Positions 1-7,258 of a DNA stretch of 23,043 bases are shown here, one piece after another. The notes beneath the pieces are model-generated. The model saw only the letters and a list, made by a program, of their open reading frames with translations. It searched no databases and had not been told where the DNA came from. Position 1 is the first letter of the stretch; each line of letters starts with the position of its first letter. The translations under genes and the position numbers were made by a program. The DNA is from an uncultured Rothia sp. (GTDB lineage: Bacteria > Actinomycetota > Actinomycetes > Actinomycetales > Micrococcaceae), in the NCBI RefSeq assembly GCF_937976295.1, contig NZ_CALJRY010000135.1, positions 1 to 23,043 of the forward strand, in the 5' to 3' direction.

Positions 1-26
1 GCAGGCCCCGGGTCCCAGCACAGACC

Positions 27-56
27 CCGAATCTAGGGCGAGGACGCTAGATTCGG
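27..56. other. Perfect 10-bp inverted repeat downstream of the UPF0182 gene
   Basis: CCGAATCTAG at 27-36 is repeated in reverse complement at 47-56, leaving a 10-base loop. It lies about 55 bases past the stop codon of the minus-strand UPF0182 gene, where a terminator is expected. Neither strand has a T-run after the stem, so an intrinsic terminator is only one option. A bidirectional terminator, an operator or part of a neighbouring element beyond the window edge are others. Confidence 0.4.
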
Positions 57-110
57 AAGCCCAAGAACCTAGTGGGCGCTACTCCCCCGCTATCTCTCAC
101 TCTCTTAGGC

Positions 111-3100
111 TTAGCGAGAAGCCGAGGCGCTGGCACTGGGCGCTACAGAAGCGTTAGCGGAAGCCGCGGCGCTCGGTGCCGCAGAGGCTCTGGGCGTTGC
201 CGTGGCACTGGGCGCTGCCGATGCAGAAGCGTTAGCGGAAGCCGCGCTCTGCGCCTCCTCAGCCTCCAGAGCCTTCTTCACCGCTGCCTCCAGACGCTTC
301 TGAGCCTCACCGTAGGCAGCCCAGTCGCCCTTCTTCATCGCCGCATCGGCATCGGTCATCGCCTTCGAAGCATCCGTCAGAGCCTGCTTCAGCTCCGAAG
401 ACTGCGCAGCCGACGAACCACCGGTCGAAGCACCCGAAGTACCAGAGGAGCCAGAGGCAGAAGCCGAGGGGCTAGCCGACGCCGAGCCGTCCAGATTTGC
501 GCCCGAATAGCCATCGAACACCTGGTTCAGCGCCTCCTCCAGGGTCGGAGCGAAACCGACCTTATCGCCGAAGCTCACCAGCACGCGCTGCAGACGCGGG
601 TACTTCGCGTCACCGCTCGACTGCACATACACCGGCTGAACGTACAGCATGCCGCCGCCCACCGGCAGAGTCAGCATATTGCCGTTGATAACCTCAGACG
701 AACCGCGACGCAACAGGTTCAGCTGGTTCGACACCTCAGCATCAGAGTTGAAAATGTTCTGAGCCTGACCCGGGCCGGGAACCACCGAAGAACGCGGCAA
801 CTCCAGCAGACGCAGCTTGCCGTAATCGGGGCTACGCTCACCGTCCTTACCGGTACCGGCATCACCATTAGCCGCCAGGAAGCCGTACATCACGTTACGA
901 GAGTTCGAATCACTCTGCTGAGGAATGAACGTGGTCGTCAACGAGAAGTGCGCACGAGAATCACCAGGCATCTGCAGGGACAGGTAGTAGGGCGAAATCG
1001 GCTGGTTACGATCATTGGTCGGATCATTCGGAATCGACCAGACATCGTCACCTGCGTAGAAGCTATTCGCGTTCGTCACGTGGTACTTATTCAGCATGGT
1101 GCGCTGAATATTGAACATGTCAGTCGGGTAACGCACGTGGCTCATCAGCGAAGCGTTCATCTCACGGTAGCTCTTCACCGTGCCGGGGAAAACGCCCTGC
1201 CACGCCTTCAGCACCGGATCTTCCTCATCCCACGCGTACAGGGTCACCGAACCGTCATACGCATCCACGGTAGCCTTCACCGAGTTACGGATGTAGTTCA
1301 CCGAGTTAGAACGCTGAGCACCCGCAGCGGTTGCCGCGTCCTGGGAGCTACCCTGCGAGTAGGGGAACTGATCGCTCGTGGTGTAAGCATCCACAATCCA
1401 CTGCACGCGGTTATTCACAATCGCCGGGTACGGCTTAGAATCCACGCTCAGGTACGGCGCCACCTTACGCACACGATCCAGCGGGTTGCGTTCGTACAGA
1501 ATCTGCGAACCCTCACGCACTGCGTCCGAAAGCAGAATGTCAGAGGACTGGAACTTAATCGCATACGACAGGCGAGCCAGTAGCGAATCAACGCGAGGAC
1601 CACCATAACCGGCGAAAGTGTACTTCGCATCGGAGGAGTTGGTTTCCTCAGCAGAGAGCGGACGGTCCAGCTCCAGGGTGTCGCCCTTGCCGCCCACAAT
1701 CGAATACTCCGGCGAGCTCATGCCAAAGTAAATACGCGGCTCATAATCCTCGCTCAGGGTACCGGTCGCCTTAATGCCGGACTGCAAGAACTTCGGGGTA
1801 CCCGCAGAATCCACCTGATTACCGTACGCGGCAATCACACCGTAACCGTGGGTGTACACCACGTGGCGGTTATACCAAGAATCTCCGCTCGTCTGCGCCG
1901 GGTTCAGCTCACGAGCCGCCAACACCGTATCCTGCGTGGTGTTACCCACCGCATAGCGGTCCACCGACAGCGGCGAATCAAAACGGTAGTACGGACGGAA
2001 CTGCTGCAGCTGAGCAAACGCCGAGGACACAACATTCGGATCCAACAGACGAATATTCGCAATGGTCGCGCTCGAAGAGCTCAACGCACCGGCACGGGTA
2101 TCAATCGTCGCGTCGTACGGGGTGGTCTCAATCTTGTCCAGACCGTACGCATAACGGGTCGCATCAATATTGCGCTGAATGAACTTCGCCTGAGCGCTCT
2201 GCTCATTCGGAACCACCTGGAAACGCTGAACAATCCACGGGTACAGGCCGCCAGCAACCAGAGCAACAATCACCAGCATCGCGGTGCTAATCAACGGCAA
2301 ACGCCAACGATTCATCGAAGCCGCCACCACAAACATGACCGCCACCAGCAGAGCAGAAATCGCCAAAATAGCGTTCACCGGGATCGACGAGTTCACGTCC
2401 GTGTACATTGCGCCAGCCCAGCGGCCCACCTGCTGCTGAGTCGACGAATAACGATCCAGCCAGAAGCTCACCGCACGAGTCAGCAAGAACGCAGCCGCCA
2501 CAATCGCGGCGTGACGACGGAACGCCACGGTGGTGCTCACACCACCCGGCTGAACCTTAATGCCGCCGTAGAAGTAGTGCATGAACACGCCCGCGAGCGC
2601 CGACAGCACCACAGCGGAGGTCACCAGAGTCACCACCAAGCGGAAGAACGGCAACGCAAACAGGAAGAACCCGTAATCCATGCCGAACTCCGGGTCGGTC
2701 TTACCGAAGGACTGCTGGTTGAAGAACAGCGCGACGGTGCTCCACTGAGTCATCGTTGCCGAAGCAATGAACAGGCCCAGCAGCAGCGGAACCGCAATCA
2801 GCAGAACCTTACGCGCCTTATCCACGCTCTCGTGGTAGCGGCGCATGCTCTCCTCAGCACGCTGCTGACCAAACACGTCACGCAGCATCTGCTCGGCAGC
2901 ATCCGTGCCGCTCGTCGGCACGCTCTGATTCGGGTTCGGCGCCTCCTGCGGCTTCTTCTCGGACGCGGGTGCCACATCAGCATGACGGACCGCGTATGAC
3001 ATCGAAGCCCACAGCGGCACAGAAACCACCAGGGCAGCCACCACAAACACGGCGGCCTTCAACAAAATCTGGGTAGTGAACACGGTGCTATAGCCCAGCT

Positions 3101-3257
3101 GATCAAACCACAGCCAGTCCGTGTACACCTGGGACGCACCCACAAAAGCAACAATGAGCACCGCCACCACAGCAATCGTTGCCTTCAGGGGGCTACGGCG
3201 CTTGGCGGCAGGTTTCGTCGGCTTAGGATGCGCGGTGTTATTGGTCGACTCAGACAC
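111..3257 (-). CDS. UPF0182 family large membrane protein
   Basis: A 1048-residue membrane protein of the actinobacterial UPF0182 family (Mycobacterium tuberculosis Rv3193c type), whose biochemical role is unknown. Seven hydrophobic segments lie in the first third, at about residues 25-44, 67-87, 150-168, 196-225, 249-266, 295-314 and 321-343. A long, probably extracytoplasmic domain follows to about residue 920. The end is a low-complexity Ser/Ala tail interrupted by a charged helical stretch around GDWAAYGEAQKRLEAAVKKA, which is typical of the family. The start is GTG at 3257, chosen because GCGAGGAATT sits just before it. An intrinsic terminator separates it from the protease gene upstream, so it probably has its own promoter in 3258-3416. 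A TATATT on the minus strand (3352-3357) is a candidate -10 box, but I see no good -35. The next gene is the PDZ protease, the same order as in mycobacteria. The family call is secure; the function is not known. Confidence 0.93.
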   Translation of the reverse strand: MSESTNNTAHPKPTKPAAKRRSPLKATIAVVAVLIVAFVGASQVYTDWLWFDQLGYSTVFTTQILLKAAVFVVAALVVSVPLWASMSYAVRHADVAPASEKKPQEAPNPNQSVPTSGTDAAEQMLRDVFGQQRAEESMRRYHESVDKARKVLLIAVPLLLGLFIASATMTQWSTVALFFNQQSFGKTDPEFGMDYGFFLFALPFFRLVVTLVTSAVVLSALAGVFMHYFYGGIKVQPGGVSTTVAFRRHAAIVAAAFLLTRAVSFWLDRYSSTQQQVGRWAGAMYTDVNSSIPVNAILAISALLVAVMFVVAASMNRWRLPLISTAMLVIVALVAGGLYPWIVQRFQVVPNEQSAQAKFIQRNIDATRYAYGLDKIETTPYDATIDTRAGALSSSSATIANIRLLDPNVVSSAFAQLQQFRPYYRFDSPLSVDRYAVGNTTQDTVLAARELNPAQTSGDSWYNRHVVYTHGYGVIAAYGNQVDSAGTPKFLQSGIKATGTLSEDYEPRIYFGMSSPEYSIVGGKGDTLELDRPLSAEETNSSDAKYTFAGYGGPRVDSLLARLSYAIKFQSSDILLSDAVREGSQILYERNPLDRVRKVAPYLSVDSKPYPAIVNNRVQWIVDAYTTSDQFPYSQGSSQDAATAAGAQRSNSVNYIRNSVKATVDAYDGSVTLYAWDEEDPVLKAWQGVFPGTVKSYREMNASLMSHVRYPTDMFNIQRTMLNKYHVTNANSFYAGDDVWSIPNDPTNDRNQPISPYYLSLQMPGDSRAHFSLTTTFIPQQSDSNSRNVMYGFLAANGDAGTGKDGERSPDYGKLRLLELPRSSVVPGPGQAQNIFNSDAEVSNQLNLLRRGSSEVINGNMLTLPVGGGMLYVQPVYVQSSGDAKYPRLQRVLVSFGDKVGFAPTLEEALNQVFDGYSGANLDGSASASPSASASGSSGTSGASTGGSSAAQSSELKQALTDASKAMTDADAAMKKGDWAAYGEAQKRLEAAVKKALEAEEAQSAASANASASAAPSATATPRASAAPSAAASANASVAPSASASASR
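131..246. repeat. Direct repeats encoding the Ser/Ala tail of the UPF0182 protein
   Basis: A 23-bp sequence beginning cagaagcgttagcgg occurs exactly at 146-168 and 224-246 (78 bp apart). The 14-mer tggcactgggcgct occurs at 131-144 and 203-216 (72 bp apart). Both spacings are multiples of three, so the repeats stay in frame and encode alternating Ala, Ser, Asn and Pro. This is a coding minisatellite at the extreme C-terminus, likely to vary in length between strains. Confidence 0.75.
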
Positions 3258-3416
3258 AATTCCTCGCTCATCATACGTTCAGAGAAAATAACTGCCTTTA
3301 AGTATCTCAGAGGTACAGCAGAAGGGCAGAACTCCGTAGCGATTGGAACGAAATATAACAGGGTTGAAAGGTTTTGGGGCGCGGGAAAGCTGAGGTGATG
3401 ACAGAGCATAGGGTGC

Positions 3417-3450
3417 AAAACAGCCCCGGTACCCTAAAGTACCGGGGCTG
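3417..3450 (-). terminator. Intrinsic terminator of the PDZ/Lon-like protease gene
   Basis: A perfect 12-bp stem, cagccccggtac (3421-3432) with gtaccggggctg (3439-3450), has a six-base loop. On the minus strand it is followed at once by TTTT (3420-3417). It lies about 47 bases after the protease stop codon and upstream of the UPF0182 gene, so it splits the two genes into separate transcripts. Confidence 0.85.
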
Positions 3451-3496
3451 AATTCTACGTTATATGGGTGAGAACCTCTCGGGCAGAAAGGTTATT

Positions 3497-4720
3497 TTAG
3501 GAACCGCAGCGGGGCAGGGAATCGTCCGGGGTACCGGCTTTAATCGCCTCAACCGTCTTCACCGCTTCATCCAGGGTCGACACCGGCACAACCACCATCG
3601 TGCCGCTCACCTGACCGGCGTGATAGTAGTTGAACAGGTCGGGGTCCTGCGCCTGCATCTTCACAATCGAATCGCAGTTCTCCTTCGGCGCCAAGAAGTA
3701 GCGCGCACCGTAACGGCCCGTCGCCAGGATCTTGTACTTAATGCCGCCAATTGCGCCGACCTTACCGTCAGCATCAATCGTGCCGGTACCCGAAATGTAG
3801 CTGCGGTACGGGTCGCCTCCGGCGTCCTCATCGGCAAGCAGGGTACCCTCGCTCAGCTTATCGACCGTGCCCAGCGCCAGCATCAGACCGGCGCTCGGAC
3901 CGCCCACACCGTCCAGGTTGTACTGCACGTGCGCCGGCAGGTCATAGCTCTGCTTCAAACCCGCGCCAAGAATCCAGCGGCTATCGTCACTCGAACGAAT
4001 CGGGGTCAGCTTAAACGTCTGCTGCTTGCCGTCACGTTCCACGGTCACGTCAATCGGCGAACCGTTCGAGGCGTTCACCGCCTTCGGAACATCGGTGAGG
4101 GTCTCAATCTGCTTCTCCCCCACCTTCACGATGCGGTCATCAGCCTTCAGAGCGCTCGCCGCCGGGGAACCCTCCACCGTGGAAAGCACCTGAACCTTCT
4201 CGGTCACGGGCATATTCAGGTGGCGCATTGCCGCGACCTTCGCCTGAGTCTGCGAATCAGCCATCTGCGCGCCGGTCGCCGCCGTCGCCTGCTCATGGCT
4301 CACGTGCGGGTACAGGGCATCGGTGGGCACCACGAGGCTGCGGTTACCATCAAACGCCAACCAGCCGTAGAACGCCTCCGCACCGGACAGCTCCGTGTAC
4401 GGGCCACCCGAAACCGAAACCGTGGTCATGTTCATCTTGCCGTACGTCTTATAGCTGGGCGCACCAGAAATCTCAATGACGTCCTTACCCTGGTAGGTTC
4501 CGAGCACGTCAAAGAGCGGGCCGGGACCCTCCTTCACATAGGAACTGGGCAGAATAAAAGCACCAGCCAGCAGGGCGCACGTCGCCACAGCGCTGACCGA
4601 ACGCAGGTTCACACGGCGCGGCGCAAAACGCGAACGGCGCTTAGCCGTCTTCTCAGTACTCTTCACGCTCACGGAGGCGGCGTTCGGCTGCTGCTCAGCA
4701 TCAGGGGTGGACTTAGTCAT
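3497..4720 (-). CDS. PDZ and Lon-protease-domain serine protease, membrane anchored (YlbL family)
   Basis: A 407-residue protease with an extracytoplasmic Ser-Lys catalytic dyad. A basic N-terminus is followed by one hydrophobic segment at about 41-60, which should anchor it with the rest outside. A PDZ domain lies around 170-240 (TEKVQVLSTVEGSPAASALK region). The Lon-type S16 domain follows: the nucleophile is Ser276 in GGPSAG and the general base is Lys330 in GGIKYK, by alignment to E. coli Lon Ser679/Lys722. All expected residues are present, so it should be active. It belongs to the YlbL/Rv3194c group; the substrate is not predictable from sequence. The ATG at 4720 has no Shine-Dalgarno but has a TACTGT box seven bases upstream, suggesting a leaderless message. 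It is divergent from the DUF2342 gene and ends at a strong terminator. Confidence 0.93.
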   Translation of the reverse strand: MTKSTPDAEQQPNAASVSVKSTEKTAKRRSRFAPRRVNLRSVSAVATCALLAGAFILPSSYVKEGPGPLFDVLGTYQGKDVIEISGAPSYKTYGKMNMTTVSVSGGPYTELSGAEAFYGWLAFDGNRSLVVPTDALYPHVSHEQATAATGAQMADSQTQAKVAAMRHLNMPVTEKVQVLSTVEGSPAASALKADDRIVKVGEKQIETLTDVPKAVNASNGSPIDVTVERDGKQQTFKLTPIRSSDDSRWILGAGLKQSYDLPAHVQYNLDGVGGPSAGLMLALGTVDKLSEGTLLADEDAGGDPYRSYISGTGTIDADGKVGAIGGIKYKILATGRYGARYFLAPKENCDSIVKMQAQDPDLFNYYHAGQVSGTMVVVPVSTLDEAVKTVEAIKAGTPDDSLPRCGS

Positions 4721-4727
4721 GGTTTCT

Positions 4728-4733
4728 ACAGTA
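4728..4733 (-). promoter_or_regulatory. Candidate -10 box of a leaderless transcript for the PDZ/Lon-like protease
   Basis: On the minus strand TACTGT is followed by AGAAACC and then the ATG at 4720, so transcription would begin at or very near the start codon. There is no Shine-Dalgarno. A convincing -35 box is not visible. The 295-bp gap (4721-5015) holds the divergent control regions and I see no gene in it. Confidence 0.4.
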
Positions 4734-4958
4734 CCGGATAAACCTGCTTTTCAACACGCGGGCGGGCACCGTTACCCCGCTAAAAATAGAGCGGCCGGAG
4801 GCGTTGACGCTCTGACCCGCGCCGCACCTTGTCAGCACCCTGCGGTGATGACGGCACGAAAAAGCACCCAAACCCCCGCCCAAAGACAAGCTTGTGTGCC
4901 CTCAGCTGATTAACCCGCCTCCACAGCAATGGCACGGGAAATTCTCAGCAAAAATCGG

Positions 4959-4964
4959 TAGGCT
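4959..4964 (+). promoter_or_regulatory. Possible -10 box (TAGGCT) for the DUF2342 gene
   Basis: TAGGCT fits the actinobacterial TANNNT pattern and lies about 50 bases before the ATG at 5016, which has its own ribosome site GAAAGG at 5004-5009. No matching -35 element was found, so this is tentative. Confidence 0.25.
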
Positions 4965-5015
4965 GGACAGCGAGCGGGCCAGCTGCGCCCACCCCCGGAT
5001 TACGAAAGGCTTCAC

Positions 5016-6485
5016 ATGTCTGAGAACCCCACCGGCGGCGCCTCCAACGAGCGCGACCCCCTCGAAGAATTCATTAAGAAAATGCAGGAGCAGGGCTTCG
5101 ACCCCTCCGCAGGGGCAACCGGCCAGGGCGGCAAGGGCGCTTCCTCTAACCCCAACGCACAGAATCCCTTCAGCGCACTCTTCGGCGAAGGCGGCCAGAA
5201 CCCCTTCGGCATCACCATCGACCCCGAAGACCTGAAGAACATGGGCATGAGCTTTGACCCCGCCATGATGCAGAGCATGTTCGCGCAGGTGCAGGCGATG
5301 TTCTCCGGCGCGGGCGCATCCGACAGCCCCAGCGGCGTGAACTGGGACAACGTGAAGAACCAGACCCGCCAGATGCTCGCATCCATGGGTGAAGACCCCT
5401 CCGTACCTGAAAACCTCAAGCGTGCCGTAGAAGACGCGGCGAACCTCGCCGACCTCTGGCTGGACGCGGTGACCACCATTGAGCGCCACAACTACCCGGT
5501 GCAGGCGTGGTCCAAGGCGGAATGGGTTGAACATTCCTTCGACTCCTGGCGCGAAATGGTCGAGCCGGTCGCAGCCGAAGTCACCCAGTCCATGGTCATG
5601 CCCGGCGCACCCGAAGACGTGCCCGAAGAGATCTCTCAGATTCTCAACAGCGGCTTCTTGAACAACATCGGTGCCGTCATTTTTGGTGCGCAGATGGCTC
5701 AGGCACTCGCGCAGCTCGCCGGTGAGGTCTTCTCCTCCACCGACGTGGGCTTCCCCCTCGCGCCCGGTTCCTCCGCACTGCTGCCCAACGGCTACCAGCA
5801 GCTCGCCGACAGCATCGAGGTGCCCCCGCAGGAGGTCCTGCTCTACCTTGCCGTGCGTGAATCCGCGCTGATCCGCCTGCACAAGGCAAACCCCTGGCTG
5901 CGTGAAGACCTGGTTCAGCTCGTGGCGCGCTACGCCCGCGGCATTCGCGTGGACATGAACCGCATGCAGGACGCCGCATCCCAGGTGGACATGAGCAACC
6001 CCGACGCCGTACAGGAAGCATTCGAAGGCGGCATGTTCAGCCCCCAGCGCACCGAAGACCAGGAACTGGCGGTGCAGCGTCTGGAGGGTCTGCTCGCCCT
6101 CATCGAAGGCTGGGTATCCGTCGTCACCGAGGATGCGACCCGCAACCTGCCCAAGGCACCGCAGCTGACCGAAATCATGGCGCGCCGCCGCATCGACGGC
6201 GGCCCCAGCGAGCAGGTCTTCGAGACCCTGGTCGGCCTGGAACTGCACCCGCGCCTGGTGCGTGAGGCACAGCAGTTCTGGCGCTGGTACGAAAACGCCC
6301 ACGGCATTGAGGCGCGCGACGGCCTCTGGGACACCCCGGAGACCCTGCCCACCCCCGCCGAGCTGGAAGACTTCACCGCATACGATGCGCGCATGAACGA
6401 AATCAGCCTGGACGACGTGGACTTCGACTCGGAGCTGCAGAAGCTGCTGGACGGCGGCTTCGGCGATGCGCCCGAAGAAAAGTAA
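5016..6485 (+). CDS. DUF2342 (zinc-dependent metalloprotease-like) family protein, probably catalytically inactive
   Basis: A 489-residue soluble protein of the DUF2342 family, in the place of M. tuberculosis Rv3195. Residues 1-75 are a low-complexity Gly/Asn/Pro-rich lead; the conserved domain runs from about 100 to 475. From memory, relatives annotated as zinc-dependent metalloproteases carry an HExxH-like site before a PWLR motif and a later EGH. Here the first is RESAL (residues 281-285, just before NPWLR) and the second is EGW (364-366). All three histidine ligands are therefore missing and protease activity is doubtful. This matches the TIGR03624-like branch rather than the F420-associated one. 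The start is ATG at 5016 with GAAAGG six bases upstream. It is transcribed away from the protease gene and ends at a strong hairpin. Function unknown. Confidence 0.88.
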   Translation: MSENPTGGASNERDPLEEFIKKMQEQGFDPSAGATGQGGKGASSNPNAQNPFSALFGEGGQNPFGITIDPEDLKNMGMSFDPAMMQSMFAQVQAMFSGAGASDSPSGVNWDNVKNQTRQMLASMGEDPSVPENLKRAVEDAANLADLWLDAVTTIERHNYPVQAWSKAEWVEHSFDSWREMVEPVAAEVTQSMVMPGAPEDVPEEISQILNSGFLNNIGAVIFGAQMAQALAQLAGEVFSSTDVGFPLAPGSSALLPNGYQQLADSIEVPPQEVLLYLAVRESALIRLHKANPWLREDLVQLVARYARGIRVDMNRMQDAASQVDMSNPDAVQEAFEGGMFSPQRTEDQELAVQRLEGLLALIEGWVSVVTEDATRNLPKAPQLTEIMARRRIDGGPSEQVFETLVGLELHPRLVREAQQFWRWYENAHGIEARDGLWDTPETLPTPAELEDFTAYDARMNEISLDDVDFDSELQKLLDGGFGDAPEEK

Positions 6486-6527
6486 AGCGGCAACCAGTAA
6501 AGCGGCGAAAGTAAATAGCTGACACCC

Positions 6528-6577
6528 CGAGCGGGGGTGGCTTGTGAAGATACAAGCCACCCCCGCTCGAGTGTTTT
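6528..6577 (+). terminator. Strong intrinsic terminator after the DUF2342 gene
   Basis: The arms at 6528-6545 and 6552-6569 form a perfect 18-bp stem with a six-base loop, followed by agtgtttt. It lies about 40 bases after the stop. The minus-strand metallopeptidase gene ends at 6635, so the same stem may also stop converging transcription, although that strand lacks a T-run. Confidence 0.88.
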
Positions 6578-6634
6578 GGCTGGAGTATTTCGGTTGGTTG
6601 ATAGGTTTTCAGCGGCGCTTAAGTCGGTGGGCTT

Positions 6635-7258
6635 TTAGCTGTCGCTGTTTTCACCGCGCTCACCCTCAGCCCGCGAGCGCCCCAGCGCGTACCCCTCCAG
6701 GTAGGCCTGCGCCCGCAGCAGCTGCGGGTAGCGCGCCTCCAGGGTACGGAACGCCGCCGAATGATTCGGCTGAATCAGGTGGCAGAGCTCGTGGTGAATC
6801 ACCGAATCCAGCACGTACTCGGGTACGCCCTGCAGCTCCGAGGAGATGCGGATCTGCGTGTTCGCGTAGGTTGCCGAGCCCCAGCGCTGACGCTGATTGC
6901 TCACCCAGCGAATCGACAGCTTCTCCAGCCTGCCCGAGGCGACCAGCTCCGGCAGGTGCTTCTGCGCCAGGTGCAGGGCGCGGGAGCGAAGGTACTCGTC
7001 CGTGACCGTCAGCTGCGTGGCACGCTCACGGCGCGCGGCACGACGCTGGATGCGCGGCAGCAGGCGGGCAATATGCTCGTCAATCTCTTCGCTCGTGCTC
7101 GCGGCGGGAATGAGCAGGCGGTAGGCGGGGTTGCCGTGCGCATCCTCGCCGTCGCGCTGCATGCTGATGGTGCGGGTGCGGCGCGCCGAGCGGACCAACT
7201 CAATCTGCGGGCGGTCCTCGGTGGCGGGCAGAATTTCACGTTTAAAACGCTGAGCCAT
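6635..7258 (-). CDS. YgjP-type (DUF45/M48-like) zinc metallopeptidase
   Basis: A 207-residue protein with the YgjP/SprT-like signature. RWGSA lies at about 125-129, then a zinc site HHELCH with HELCH at 156-160, and a third ligand His166 in QPNHSAAF. All catalytic residues are present. The family is a cytoplasmic metal-dependent hydrolase, often called a M48 peptidase, with no established substrate. I start it at ATG 7258 because GAAGAGGAG lies five bases upstream; a longer frame from 7300 lacks this support. Its start lies inside the last codons of the helicase gene, with a 17-bp overlap in another frame, so the two are very likely translationally coupled. The last ten residues are acidic and probably disordered. 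Confidence 0.88.
   Translation of the reverse strand: MAQRFKREILPATEDRPQIELVRSARRTRTISMQRDGEDAHGNPAYRLLIPAASTSEEIDEHIARLLPRIQRRAARRERATQLTVTDEYLRSRALHLAQKHLPELVASGRLEKLSIRWVSNQRQRWGSATYANTQIRISSELQGVPEYVLDSVIHHELCHLIQPNHSAAFRTLEARYPQLLRAQAYLEGYALGRSRAEGERGENSDS

Noticed and set aside
72..1583. Long plus-strand open frame opposite the UPF0182 gene
   Set aside because: The Arg/His/Leu-rich translation mirrors the real gene on the other strand and has no family features; it is a shadow of GC-rich coding sequence.
4902..6560. 552-codon minus-strand frame across the DUF2342 gene
   Set aside because: It is antisense to a recognisable protein and its translation is low-complexity His/Val/Gly-rich with no motif.
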